Positions 28,584 through 37,692 of a DNA stretch of 64,000 nucleotides are shown here, piece after piece. The stretch covers positions 2,046,001 through 2,110,000 of the forward strand of contig NZ_CP109994.1 of NCBI RefSeq assembly GCF_025947065.1, read 5' to 3'. Below the pieces are notes generated by a model, which did no database searches, was not told the DNA's origin, and saw only the letters and a list, made by a program, of their open reading frames with translations. The stretch is from Flavobacterium sp. N1736 (GTDB lineage: Bacteria > Bacteroidota > Bacteroidia > Flavobacteriales > Flavobacteriaceae). The position numbers were made by a program, and so were the translations under genes. Within the stretch, counting starts at the first letter, position 1. Each line of letters starts with the position of its first letter.

Positions 28584-29875
28584 ATCTTTTTCACCGCCTT
28601 CTCCCGTATAGTTTCTTTTTTTATAACTTCCAGCGTATCCATTTTATAAAAAACCGGCCATTCATAATCAAAATGATGCGCCACTTTAATCGCAAATTCA
28701 ACCGATTTTAAAACAAGTTCCTTTGCCTTTTTTTCTCCGCTTAAAGCGAGTCTCGTTAAATTCATCAGCGGATGATGCAGATACCAGGAATCCATCACCA
28801 TTTCCTTTTTTTGTTCTTCTGATTCATCAAGTTTATCAACAAGTTCAGGAAGCCAGCGATTAATCGTTTTTACCTTAGGATCATAAAAAGAATCAATTCC
28901 GTCGAGCAGTTCTTCATAAAGAGGATGAATTTCTCCATACCAATTTTTCAATTCATTCAATGGCGTCAATACAGCAAGCTGTACCATAACTTCTGCGGGT
29001 GTATCATAATCGCACAAATACGCATTTAGATACGAAATTCCTTTGGTTTGTGTCCAGCAACCTCTACTTTGATGCAGATCGACAAGGCATTTTTGTGTAA
29101 TGTCCGGCCAGTTATTATAGGTAACTTCAGGATGCGGTAAAGCGCAGTAAACATCAGCAAGATTATTTAAAAATTGCTGTGTTTTTTGTATTTCATTTTC
29201 AATAATAGCAGTTGAGAATACAACATATGCATCCGATACGACATACGCTTTATCTGAAGGCAAAGGCTCTTCTTCGGTTAACGGTAATTGAAAACCAATT
29301 TCCGGCCAGGTTCCTCCAACAGTATTTTCTAATGTTGTTTTTGTAGCTTCGCAATATGGACTAAAGGAACTCAGATTTTGAAAGTAAAAAACAGAACCGG
29401 TTTTGGGTTTGGTCAAACTTGCAAATAACATTCCTGATCTTGAACCCATTTGGCTCATATGGATGCTTCCATTAGTGTTTTCTACACTTCCGTTTTGTGT
29501 TAAAGGAATAATATCCCTGGGCCAAAACGGAATCAACAAGGGAAAATTTGCCTTAAATGATGTTTTATAATGCAATAAAGCGATGTCATTATTGGGAAAA
29601 CTGACACAAATTTCATATTTACCAAGCCTTGTTTCTAAATTAATGACAAGAAGTTCTCCGTCATCTAATAAATTAGTGACTTCAAAAGTACTGTTCATGC
29701 CAAAAGCAGCACGAAAAGCCATCTTTCCCTTATCCGGCCAAATAACAACAATCCATAATGAATCGCCGGTATTAAAAGCCTGAAAGGTATAGTCCTGAAA
29801 TTTCTTTTCCCAAATTGCTGTATTATTTTCCAAATCTGCGTGAACGGTTGCCGCCCAAGGTGAAATTGTGTGCAT
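28559..29875 (-). CDS. N-terminal part of a frameshifted protein
   Basis: These are 438 codons without a signal peptide. The first 220 residues are beta-rich (WIVVIWPDKGKMAFRAAFG; SFKANFPLLIPFWPRD); the rest is helical (YLNAYLCDYDTPAEVMVQLAVL; MDSWYLHHPLMNLTRLALSGEKKAKELV). The final 17 or so residues (from ETIREKAV to the stop) do not fit: they are the out-of-frame reading after a run of seven A residues. One extra A restores a frame reading KKRNYTGEGGEKDVPGSYAHL and continuing through the next gene. So this is either a true pseudogene, a sequencing error, or a slippage-dependent gene. Confidence 0.65.
   Translation of the reverse strand: MHTISPWAATVHADLENNTAIWEKKFQDYTFQAFNTGDSLWIVVIWPDKGKMAFRAAFGMNSTFEVTNLLDDGELLVINLETRLGKYEICVSFPNNDIALLHYKTSFKANFPLLIPFWPRDIIPLTQNGSVENTNGSIHMSQMGSRSGMLFASLTKPKTGSVFYFQNLSSFSPYCEATKTTLENTVGGTWPEIGFQLPLTEEEPLPSDKAYVVSDAYVVFSTAIIENEIQKTQQFLNNLADVYCALPHPEVTYNNWPDITQKCLVDLHQSRGCWTQTKGISYLNAYLCDYDTPAEVMVQLAVLTPLNELKNWYGEIHPLYEELLDGIDSFYDPKVKTINRWLPELVDKLDESEEQKKEMVMDSWYLHHPLMNLTRLALSGEKKAKELVLKSVEFAIKVAHHFDYEWPVFYKMDTLEVIKKETIREKAVKKMCPDRMHI
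28616..28622 (-). other. Seven-A run where the reading frame breaks
   Basis: The coding strand reads ATAAAAAAAGAAACT here. Re-reading one A, or having eight, joins the two open frames into one. The slip site is of the A-AAA-AAG kind known to support -1 slippage in bacterial dnaX. Confidence 0.75.
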
Positions 29876-30054
29876 AACTTATCTTTTTTAACACAAATAT
29901 CAATTCATTTGAAATCAATCAATTACATTATTTTATTTTCAAATTATACTTTTTCAACTAATTAAAAGTAACTCGCATTTGAAAGACTTTACATACAATG
30001 GAAATTGTACAATCTTATAAAATAATCATATAAAATCTTGATAAGCACATCAAT

Positions 30055-30062
30055 TAAATTTG
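30055..30062 (+). promoter_or_regulatory. Candidate -7 element of katE
   Basis: TAAATTTG matches TAnnTTTG, 92 bp before the katE ATG. The nearest upstream TTG (30038-30040) is too close for a canonical -33 element, so this is a partial match. Confidence 0.35.
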
Positions 30063-30154
30063 ACATCGTTGATTAATTAAGGAACAGTAAGTTATTCATA
30101 ACCTGACATTAACCATCCAAACCAAAAAAAAATTTAATTACAAAATCGCATGAT

Positions 30155-32296
30155 ATGAAAAATTTTCAAGACGAAAAACAGCGTGATTTGTTGATAAACA
30201 AATCCGATGGAACAAACAAGTTCCTGACAACCGATCAGGGTGTCCGCATTAATGATGATAACAATTCACTTAAAGCTGGCGAAAGAGGACCTTCTCTACT
30301 CGAAGATTTTATTTTGAGAGAAAAAATCACGCATTTTGACCATGAACGAATTCCGGAAAGAATCGTACATGCAAGAGGTTCAGGAGCACATGGTTTTTTT
30401 GAAGTAACAAATCCAATTCCTGAATTAACAAAAGCAGGATTTTTGCAGGAAGCCGGTTTAAAAACACCTGTTTTTGCCAGATTTTCGACAGTAGCCGGAT
30501 CAAGAGGATCTACGGATCTTGCCCGAGATGTAAGAGGATTTGCCGTTAAATTTTATACTCAGGAAGGAATTTATGATTTGGTAGGTAATAATATCCCCGT
30601 ATTTTTTATTCAGGATGCATCAAAATTTCCAGATTTAATTCACGCTGTAAAACCTGAACCACATAATGAAATGCCTCAGGCTGCCTCTGCGCACGATACC
30701 TTTTGGGATTTTATTTCGTTAATGCCAGAATCTATGCACATGATTATGTGGGCAATGTCTGATCGTGCTATTCCGCGCAGTTACAGAATGATGGAAGGAT
30801 TTGGCGTTCATACTTTTAGGTTAATCAATGAAGCCGGAAATTCTACTTTTGTAAAATTTCACTGGAAACCCAAATTAGGAACTCATGCAGTAGCGTGGGA
30901 CGAAGCACAAAAAATCTCCGGAAAAAATCCTGATTTTCACAGAGAAGATTTATGGGAAGCCATAGAAATGGGGAATTTTCCTGAGTGGGAATTAGGTGTA
31001 CAAATTATTCCTGAAGAAGACGAACATAAATACGAGTTTGATTTACTTGACCCAACCAAACTTGTTCCTGAAGAACTTATACCGGTAACAATCGTGGGAA
31101 GAATGGTTTTGAACAAAAACCCTGATAATTTCTTTGCAGAAACAGAACAAATTGCATTCCATCCGGGACATGTTGTTCCGGGAATTGATTTTTCAAATGA
31201 TCCTTTGCTTCAGGGAAGATTGTTTTCGTATACAGACACACAACTTTCGAGATTAGGAAGTCCTAATTTTCATGAAATTCCAATTAACAGAAGTGTTGCT
31301 CCGGTTCACAACAATCAACGTGACGGACATATGCGTCAGGAAATTAACAAAGGCCGCGTAAGTTATCATCCTAATTCGCTAGGCGGAGGTTGTCCTTATC
31401 AGGCTAAAATTGCAGAAGGCGGATTCGCAAGTTTTAACGAACGTGTTGATGCTCATAAAGTAAGAGAAAGAAGCGAGAGCTTTGCAGATCATTTTGGTCA
31501 GGCAAAATTATTCTTTAACAGTCAGACTGATGTAGAAAAAAGTCATATCGTAAAAGCATTACGTTTTGAACTTGGTAAGGTTGATACTGCCGCGATCAGA
31601 GTAAGAATGCTTGGACTTTTGTCTCAGATTGATATGCAATTAGCAGAAAGAGTGTCGATGGGAATAGGAACTCAGGTTCCGCCAATTCTTGAAACGCCAA
31701 TTAATCACGGTGTATCTCCTGAAAACGAAATGGGCAATCAGGAACCAAAAACGGTAGAATCTTCAGTAGAAAATTCTGATGCACTTTCTATGCTTAAAAA
31801 TCCAACAAATACACCTACAATCGCTTCTCGAAAAGTGGCTATTATTTGTTCTGACGGAGTTTCTGAAGCAAGTGTAAAAAACATGAAAGATGCTCTTTTA
31901 AAAGAAGATGCAAAAGGTTTGGTTATCGCACCACATTTAGGAGCCGTTCTTACTGATGAAGATGGAGCAATTGCTGCCGATTTTAGTTTCTTAACTGCAT
32001 CATCTGTTTTGTTTGATGCCGTTTATATTCCACATGGATTGGGACTTACTGCCTTGGCAGAAAATGATGATGTAATGGAATTTTTAAACGATGCTTACAA
32101 ACATTGCAAAGTTATTGGTGCCAATGGCGAAGCAACTGCCGTGTTAAGTGCTGCGCCTTTTGCTTCAAAAATAAGCAATGACGATGCAGGACTTGTATTA
32201 TCCGGCGAAATTGGAACAGAAACGTTTATACAGGATTTTATAAACGCTATGAGTGAACATCGTTTTTGGGAACGTGAAAAAAACTTATACAAATAA
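30155..32296 (+). CDS. katE: Large-subunit catalase HPII (KatE)
   Basis: This encodes 713 residues, the long HPII-type clade 2 catalase. It dismutates hydrogen peroxide to water and oxygen in the cytoplasm. The catalytic His is H72 (VHARGSGAHG), the distal Asn N145 (VGNNIPVFFIQD), and the haem-ligand Tyr Y359 (RLFSYTDTQLSRLG). The H72-N145 and H72-Y359 spacings equal those of E. coli KatE. Residues about 560-713 form the extra C-terminal DJ-1/PfpI-like domain (KVAIICSDGVSEASV). It is followed within 20 bp by the DUF892 gene, forming a stress operon. Confidence 0.96.
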   Translation: MKNFQDEKQRDLLINKSDGTNKFLTTDQGVRINDDNNSLKAGERGPSLLEDFILREKITHFDHERIPERIVHARGSGAHGFFEVTNPIPELTKAGFLQEAGLKTPVFARFSTVAGSRGSTDLARDVRGFAVKFYTQEGIYDLVGNNIPVFFIQDASKFPDLIHAVKPEPHNEMPQAASAHDTFWDFISLMPESMHMIMWAMSDRAIPRSYRMMEGFGVHTFRLINEAGNSTFVKFHWKPKLGTHAVAWDEAQKISGKNPDFHREDLWEAIEMGNFPEWELGVQIIPEEDEHKYEFDLLDPTKLVPEELIPVTIVGRMVLNKNPDNFFAETEQIAFHPGHVVPGIDFSNDPLLQGRLFSYTDTQLSRLGSPNFHEIPINRSVAPVHNNQRDGHMRQEINKGRVSYHPNSLGGGCPYQAKIAEGGFASFNERVDAHKVRERSESFADHFGQAKLFFNSQTDVEKSHIVKALRFELGKVDTAAIRVRMLGLLSQIDMQLAERVSMGIGTQVPPILETPINHGVSPENEMGNQEPKTVESSVENSDALSMLKNPTNTPTIASRKVAIICSDGVSEASVKNMKDALLKEDAKGLVIAPHLGAVLTDEDGAIAADFSFLTASSVLFDAVYIPHGLGLTALAENDDVMEFLNDAYKHCKVIGANGEATAVLSAAPFASKISNDDAGLVLSGEIGTETFIQDFINAMSEHRFWEREKNLYK

Positions 32297-32315
32297 CATT
32301 CAAAAATAAAAAAAT

Positions 32316-32885
32316 ATGAAAAATTCAGAAAAACCAACTGATAGCAAGGCTAATCCTGCTAAAAGTGATAAAAATTTTGTACAACCTGCAGCTGATGCAG
32401 CTACAGATTTAAGAGCCTTATTTATTGACAGCCTTAAAGATATTTACTGGGCAGAAAATGCTCTTGTTGGCGCGTTGCCTAAAATGGCGGCAAATGCAAC
32501 AGCGGCAAGTCTTTCAACGGCTATTTTAGAACATCATGCCGTGACTAAAAACCAAGTGGCAAGACTTGAAAAGGTTTTTGATGTTTTGGGAGAAAAAGCA
32601 GAAGGAAAAAAATGCGAAGCGATGGCGGGACTTTTAAAAGAAGGCGACAGCATTCTTGAAGAAACTGCGCCGGGAGCTGTTAGAGATGCCGGAATTATTG
32701 CAGCATCTCAAAAAATAGAACATTATGAAATTGCTACTTATGGTACGTTATGCGCCTTTGCAAAAACGCTTGGTGAAAACGACGCAGCAAAATTATTAAC
32801 GCAAACGCTTGCCGAAGAAAAAGAAGCGGATTGTTTGCTTAATGACGTTGCGCTAAATAACGTAAATATTGTAGCGGCAGAATAA
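32316..32885 (+). CDS. DUF892 (YciF-like) ferritin-fold stress protein
   Basis: This encodes 189 residues. A charged N-terminal tail precedes the family core DLRALFIDSLKDIYWAENALVGALPKMA, with later EHHAVTKNQVARLEKVF, AASQKIEHYEIATYGTL and LAEEKEADCLL. DUF892 proteins fold as ferritin-like four-helix bundles and are induced by osmotic and oxidative stress. The ATG lies 19 bp after the katE stop, so the two are very likely co-transcribed. A strong terminator follows at 32911. Confidence 0.92.
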   Translation: MKNSEKPTDSKANPAKSDKNFVQPAADAATDLRALFIDSLKDIYWAENALVGALPKMAANATAASLSTAILEHHAVTKNQVARLEKVFDVLGEKAEGKKCEAMAGLLKEGDSILEETAPGAVRDAGIIAASQKIEHYEIATYGTLCAFAKTLGENDAAKLLTQTLAEEKEADCLLNDVALNNVNIVAAE

Positions 32886-32910
32886 ACCTTGCTGTAATTC
32901 AGGAAAAATA

Positions 32911-32947
32911 AAAAAACATCTGTACTTAATAGTGCAGATGTTTTTTT
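32911..32947. terminator. Bidirectional terminator
   Basis: Arms AAAAAACATCTG (32911-32922) and CAGATGTTTTTT (32935-32946) sit between the convergent DUF892 and alcohol dehydrogenase genes. Confidence 0.85.
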
Positions 32948-33022
32948 GTTTTATGAAGAAATTCAAAAATAAAAGATGAAATTCTAAACAATCTTTTATT
33001 TAGAATTTCATCTTTTTAAGCA

Positions 33023-34192
33023 TTACTTCCAAGGATCGAGTACCACTTTTACACAACCATCTTCACGCTTATTAAAAATATTATAAGCATCTGAAATTTG
33101 TGATAATGGCATTCTGTGGGTAATAATATCGTCAAGTTTTACTTTTCCCTGCACTACATATTCTAATAATTTATCGATATGTTTGTGCGCCGGAGCTTGT
33201 CCGCCTTTTAAAATTATCCCTTTATCAAAAAATTGTCCCAGAGGAAAATTATCATAATTAACAGGATAAACGCCTAATACAGAAACAATACCGCTTCGTC
33301 TAACCGCGCTCATACAAGCTTCTAAAACCTTTGTTGATCCTTTTTCAAAATTAATAGTCGCTTTGATACGGTCTGCAAAATTACGATCCGGTTCAAAACC
33401 AACAGCGTCGATACAAACATCGGCACCACGTCCCTGAGTTAAAGCACGAATTTGCTCTACAACTTCCTTAGCGCCGTCTTCCCAAAGTATGGTTGTACAT
33501 CCTGAAGCTGCTTTTGCCTTATCCAATCGATATTGCAACGTATCAACCACGATTACTTGTGCGGCGCCACGAAGCCACGCACTTTTGGCAGCCATAATTC
33601 CAACAGGACCAGACCCAAATATTGCCACCGTTTCGCCGCCTTTTACTTCTCCCCAATCTACTCCCGTATATCCTGTAGGGAAAATATCGGTAAGAAATAA
33701 AACTTCTTCATCTGTTAAATTATCAGGAACCACTCTAGGTCCATAATTGGCATACGGAACACGAACATATTGTGATTGTCCGCCATCATATCCGCCATAC
33801 AAATCTGTATAACCAAATAATGCGCCGCCTTTTTCTGTCAATATTCCACCTTCCGGACCATAATTTTCAGGATTACTGTGCTCACAATTTCCGGGAACAT
33901 CGTGATTACAGAAAAAACAATTTCCACACGCAATAGGAAAAGGAACAACTACGCGATCTCCTTTTTTAAGGTGCGTAACCATAGATCCAGTTTCTTCTAC
34001 AATTCCCATAAATTCATGCCCAAGAACCATTGGCCTTGGCTGCGGAAGTCCGCCCGAATAAATGTGAAGATCAGAACCGCAAATGGCGGTCGAAGTCACT
34101 TTTAAAATAATATCATCTTTCTCAATTAGTTTTGGATCATCTACGGTATCATATTGTACCGATCCGGGCCCGTGTATAACAGCTGCTTTCAT
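33023..34192 (-). CDS. Zinc-dependent alcohol dehydrogenase, formaldehyde-dehydrogenase-like
   Basis: This encodes 389 residues, a cytoplasmic medium-chain dehydrogenase. The catalytic-zinc motifs are ICGSDLHIYSG and GHEFMGIVEE; the structural-zinc cluster is CGNCFFCNHDVPGNC. The nucleotide-binding loop GSGPVGIM (about 190) is followed by a VVD segment, which favours NAD. The long loop after the Cys cluster (NPENYGPEGGILTEKGGALFGYTD) is typical of glutathione-independent formaldehyde-dehydrogenase-like enzymes. The substrate is unknown. It lies convergent to katE-DUF892 and divergent from the SRPBCC gene, within a general stress cluster. Confidence 0.9.
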   Translation of the reverse strand: MKAAVIHGPGSVQYDTVDDPKLIEKDDIILKVTSTAICGSDLHIYSGGLPQPRPMVLGHEFMGIVEETGSMVTHLKKGDRVVVPFPIACGNCFFCNHDVPGNCEHSNPENYGPEGGILTEKGGALFGYTDLYGGYDGGQSQYVRVPYANYGPRVVPDNLTDEEVLFLTDIFPTGYTGVDWGEVKGGETVAIFGSGPVGIMAAKSAWLRGAAQVIVVDTLQYRLDKAKAASGCTTILWEDGAKEVVEQIRALTQGRGADVCIDAVGFEPDRNFADRIKATINFEKGSTKVLEACMSAVRRSGIVSVLGVYPVNYDNFPLGQFFDKGIILKGGQAPAHKHIDKLLEYVVQGKVKLDDIITHRMPLSQISDAYNIFNKREDGCVKVVLDPWK

Positions 34193-34390
34193 GTTTATAT
34201 ATGTTTAATTAATTAAAAAACTAATTAACTAATAATAAGACGCTTAGATTTACACAATTCTACGATATTATTACAAATCAAGACAACTGGCAGCGGTTAA
34301 TTCTGTAATGAATCTCATTAATGTTATAAAATAAAAATCACATAAAGCATTTACTTTTAACATCTTATAAATTTTAAAAAAAAAAGAATC

Positions 34391-35071
34391 ATGGATATAG
34401 CAGCAACATCTCAAAAAGAAGTTTCAAACTCTGGAACTTCAAAACTTAAAAAAAACGTTTCGGCACTCGAAAGAATCTTAATGGTTACCAGCGGCGGTTA
34501 TCTTTTGTATAAAGGTTTATCGAAAAATGATAAAAGTATCGCAAAAATAGGTTCTGGAGGCGCTATGCTTTTACGCGGGCTTTCAGGATATTGCCCTGTA
34601 TATGATGCCGTAGATCATCTTAAAAATGATAAAGCTTCGAATGTAAATATTAGAGTTAACAGCATCATTAACAAACCAATAGATGAAGTTTACAACTTTT
34701 GGCGTGATTTCGAAAACTTACCAAAGTTTATGAGTCATATTGAATCTGTAAAACCGATAAGTTATACAACTTCTAAATGGACAGCAAAAGGACCTGCGGG
34801 AATTGGAAAACTGAGCTGGAAAGCCGAAATAATCAAAGATGAAAAAAACAGACTTATTAGCTGGAATTCATTACCGGATTCATCTGTAAAAAATGCCGGA
34901 AAAGTGGTTTTCAGACCAAGTGGAAATGGCACAGAAATTATTGTTACGATTTCTTATCATGCACCTCTGGGAATTGCCGGCGAAAGCGCTGCGAAACTTC
35001 TTAATCCGTATTTTGAAAAACTGGTAAAAGATGATATTATCAACTTTAAATCGTATTTAGAATCTCTTTAG
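34391..35071 (+). CDS. DUF2892-SRPBCC fusion protein
   Basis: This encodes 226 residues. Residues about 22-75 form a DUF2892-type pair of short hydrophobic helices (ERILMVTSGGYLLYKG; GSGGAMLLRGLSGYCPVY). Residues about 85-226 form an SRPBCC/START-like ligand-binding fold (INKPIDEVYNFWRDFENLPKFMSHIESV; WTAKGPAGIGKLSWKAEI). It is probably membrane-associated with a hydrophobic pocket in the cytoplasm. Similar fusions occur in bacterial stress clusters. The ligand is unknown. Confidence 0.85.
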   Translation: MDIAATSQKEVSNSGTSKLKKNVSALERILMVTSGGYLLYKGLSKNDKSIAKIGSGGAMLLRGLSGYCPVYDAVDHLKNDKASNVNIRVNSIINKPIDEVYNFWRDFENLPKFMSHIESVKPISYTTSKWTAKGPAGIGKLSWKAEIIKDEKNRLISWNSLPDSSVKNAGKVVFRPSGNGTEIIVTISYHAPLGIAGESAAKLLNPYFEKLVKDDIINFKSYLESL

Positions 35072-35107
35072 AAATTGGGATATTTCATTTAAACTATTTT
35101 CTAAAAA

Positions 35108-35139
35108 GAAAAGCCTGTAACTTAAATTACAGGCTTTTC
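35108..35139. terminator. Bidirectional terminator
   Basis: The 13-bp arms GAAAAGCCTGTAA and TTACAGGCTTTTC have a T-rich tail on the plus strand, between the SRPBCC gene and the convergent small lipoprotein gene. Confidence 0.85.
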
Positions 35140-35158
35140 TTTTTATTCTCCATTTTAC

Positions 35159-35455
35159 TTATTTTTTTGAAGCAGTAGCTGTTGAATCTGTTCTTACAGA
35201 TGTATTGCCTTTTTGTGTTGTTCCTGCCGCTCCTGAACCTGTAGAACCTTCTCCTGTTGCGCCAGTAGTTCCGTTTGTAGATGAATTAGCACTTGTTGTG
35301 TCTGGAGTTGTTCCTACACTGTCTATTGTTTCCTGCGTAGTATCAGCTTCATTTGTGTAATTATCTGCCGGAGCATTCTCATTTTTTTTACATGAAAATG
35401 AAAGTCCTGCCAGAAGAATAAATAACGCCGCTTTTAATTTGATTTGAGTTCTCAT
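35159..35455 (-). CDS. Small Thr/Ser/Gly-rich lipoprotein
   Basis: This encodes 98 residues from the ATG at 35455. The upstream in-frame ATG at 35503 would add a hydrophobic but unlikely extension. A signal peptide with lipobox LSFSCKK precedes a low-complexity mature part rich in Thr, Ser, Gly and Asn (TTSANSSTNGTTGATGEGS). It is probably a disordered envelope-anchored protein. Its position at the end of the stress cluster suggests, but does not prove, stress-related expression. Confidence 0.65.
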   Translation of the reverse strand: MRTQIKLKAALFILLAGLSFSCKKNENAPADNYTNEADTTQETIDSVGTTPDTTSANSSTNGTTGATGEGSTGSGAAGTTQKGNTSVRTDSTATASKK

Positions 35456-35564
35456 AATAATGATTTTTAAGTGTTTATAATTTTTTAAAAGTAAAGCAAT
35501 CATTAAAAATCACTTTATATAATTCTTACAAAAAATTACACAGTAAGCATTATTATTTCGCAAG

Positions 35565-35597
35565 AAACCCGACAGGGTTTAAAAACCTGTCGGGTTT
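35565..35597. repeat. Palindromic element, first copy (AAACCCGACAGG type)
   Basis: The arms AAACCCGACAGG and CCTGTCGGGTTT flank a 9-base loop. A second copy lies at 46653-46685. It is followed 20 bp later by a second, longer palindrome. Confidence 0.9.
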
Positions 35598-35616
35598 AAA
35601 TTCAGTATTGTTTTTT

Positions 35617-35677
35617 AGCCACGAATTCACGAATTAAATTTTTGATTTTCATTAAAATAATTCGTGAATTCGTGGCT
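35617..35677. repeat. Palindromic element with 19-bp arms downstream of the PUL
   Basis: AGCCACGAATTCACGAATT (35617-35635) is repeated perfectly in inverted form at 35659-35677. It begins 8 bp after the GH2 gene stop on the minus strand and could act as a terminator or mRNA-protecting stem. Confidence 0.9.
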
Positions 35678-35684
35678 ATAATAT

Positions 35685-37487
35685 TTACTTATATTCTTCT
35701 TCTTTTTGTGTATACCAATCTTTCATGACATAAAAAGCTTTTTTCTTTATTCCTGCGCTAGAAATCAATCCTTTACGATTAAAAAAGTCCTGAATATTAG
35801 GAAGCTGTCTTCTCGGCGATCTAAAGTCAACCAATATCCACGGAGAAACTCCTGCCAAACCTTCAATTCGGTTGAACATTTGTGTATTTTGTTTGTACAA
35901 TTCTTCCTGATATTCCTCAGTCCAGCGCTCGGTTTTATCACCATGTCGCCCTTGTAAAGCCTCACCTCCAAATTCACTAATAATAACAGGTTTATTATAC
36001 GGAATTACCCATTGCATGTCTTTGCAGGATTCGTTCGTTCCTCTGTACCAGCCTACATATTGATTAAAACTAACAATATCAACATATTCATTCATATTAT
36101 CGTGCAATGTATTGACATTATTTGGGCTTTTAGTTACTTCCATAGCCATACTTATTAAGCGGGAATTGTCTTGTGTACGGGCATATTTAGACAGTTTGCT
36201 CAGAAAAATATCCCTGTCATCGCCATGCGGTGTTTCGTTTGCTATAGACCAGATTATGATTCCGCAACGGTTTTTATCCCTGTAAACCATGTCGTGCAAC
36301 TGGCGTTCTGCATTGGCATACGTATCAGGATTTGTCCATGAAATTGTCCAGTAAACCGGAACTTCAGACCAAATCATCAAGCCCATTTTTTCGGCTTCTT
36401 TTACCATATTTTCGTTATGCGGATAATGCGCCAAACGAACATAATTACATCCTAACTCTTTTGCCCACGTTAATAAAGTAACGGCATCTTCCTGCGACCA
36501 CGCTCGTCCTGATCTGTAAGGTGCTTCTTCGTGAATACTGATACCGCGTAAAAAGACTTTTTTTCCGTTTAACAAAATCTCTTTTCCTTTGGTTTCAATA
36601 GTTCTAAAACCAATTTTATCCGTAATATTTTCATCGGCTTTATTAATCGTTACTTCATATAACTTTGGTTTTTCGGGCGTCCATAAAACAGGGGTTGTTT
36701 TTATTTCAAAATAAGCCATTCCTTTTGCATCTGTGGTAATGTTTTTCTTGATTTTTAATTCTGGAATGTTAACCGACAGCGATTGATTTGCAGATTCTGT
36801 ATTCAGTTTTACCCAACCCGAAATTTTGTTTTTATCTTTTTTATCCAACTGAACCAAATAATCTTCAATATATGTGTTGGGAACCTGCGCCAAAATTACA
36901 TCTCTCGTAATTCCACCATAATTCCACCAATCCATATTTACCGTTGGCACATTATCTTTATGACGTTTGTTGTCGACTTTTACAACCACAAAATTATTGC
37001 CGTCGACTAAAAGATTGGTCACATCAAAATTAAATGGCGTATAACCACCAATATGACTTCCGGCAAATTTGCCGTTTACATATACTTTAGCATCATAATT
37101 AACGGCTCCGAAATAAAGAATTCCTTTCGTTTTTGAATCTTTTTTATAACTGAAATCTTTCTCAAACCAAACCGTTCCTTCATAAAAAAACAATCTTTCA
37201 TCTTTACTATTCCAGTCCGAAGGAATATCCATAGTTGCCGAAGTCGCAAAATTATATTCAACCAATTCTGACGTTGAAAAAGCTTTATTTTCGAAAAATC
37301 CATTGTTTTTAAACGGCATAAGACGATAATCATAATAGCCGTTTTCGAGCGGATCTACAATATAACTCCATTTTCCGTTTAAGTTAATGTTGTTTCGCGA
37401 TGAAATATTGGATACTAGCGGAACTTCCTGCGCTATCATTTTTCCTATAACCAAAATGGTAAAACACAGTATTATTATTTTTTTCAT
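35685..37487 (-). CDS. GH2 beta-glucuronidase-like hydrolase
   Basis: This encodes 600 residues with a signal peptide (ends MIAQ), so it is exported. The three N-terminal GH2 domains are a sugar-binding jelly roll (about 30-180; YEGTVWFEKDF, GGYTPFNFDVTNLL), an immunoglobulin-like domain (about 190-295) and a TIM barrel (about 300-600). The acid/base is E418 (IWSIANETP) and the nucleophile E505 (IISEFGGEALQG). N570-R-K572 (DFFNRKGL) matches the NxK motif that in beta-glucuronidases contacts the uronic-acid carboxylate, so exo-beta-glucuronidase activity is favoured over beta-galactosidase. It is the last gene of the PUL operon. Confidence 0.88.
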   Translation of the reverse strand: MKKIIILCFTILVIGKMIAQEVPLVSNISSRNNINLNGKWSYIVDPLENGYYDYRLMPFKNNGFFENKAFSTSELVEYNFATSATMDIPSDWNSKDERLFFYEGTVWFEKDFSYKKDSKTKGILYFGAVNYDAKVYVNGKFAGSHIGGYTPFNFDVTNLLVDGNNFVVVKVDNKRHKDNVPTVNMDWWNYGGITRDVILAQVPNTYIEDYLVQLDKKDKNKISGWVKLNTESANQSLSVNIPELKIKKNITTDAKGMAYFEIKTTPVLWTPEKPKLYEVTINKADENITDKIGFRTIETKGKEILLNGKKVFLRGISIHEEAPYRSGRAWSQEDAVTLLTWAKELGCNYVRLAHYPHNENMVKEAEKMGLMIWSEVPVYWTISWTNPDTYANAERQLHDMVYRDKNRCGIIIWSIANETPHGDDRDIFLSKLSKYARTQDNSRLISMAMEVTKSPNNVNTLHDNMNEYVDIVSFNQYVGWYRGTNESCKDMQWVIPYNKPVIISEFGGEALQGRHGDKTERWTEEYQEELYKQNTQMFNRIEGLAGVSPWILVDFRSPRRQLPNIQDFFNRKGLISSAGIKKKAFYVMKDWYTQKEEEYK

Positions 37488-37692
37488 AGTTTAAATTGTA
37501 TTATTTTTTATTGTAAACTTTTGTTTATTTCAATGGATCTTGTCTTTTCGACGGAGGAGAAATCGCACACGAAACTCCGCAAACAAAATCGTCATGACAA
37601 GATTGTGTTTAATATTTTTTCTCGCAGATTAAGCAGATTTTTCTTTTTAATCTTTTAATCTTTTAATCCTTCAATCTTTTTAATCTGTGACG
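37488..37692. repeat. PUL gap with inverted repeat
   Basis: ATCTTGTC (37537-37544) is inverted as GACAAGAT (37596-37603) around a 51-bp interior. Beyond it (37620-37690) is a low-complexity tract of repeated TTTTAATC and CGCAGATTA-like words, related to sequence at 39290-39320. It fills the gap between two hydrolase genes. Confidence 0.5.

Noticed and set aside
28616..28622. Programmed -1 frameshift of the dnaX type
   Set aside because: The A-run fits, but I see no downstream stem-loop or upstream Shine-Dalgarno-like stimulator and cannot compare orthologues, so a simple indel is more likely.
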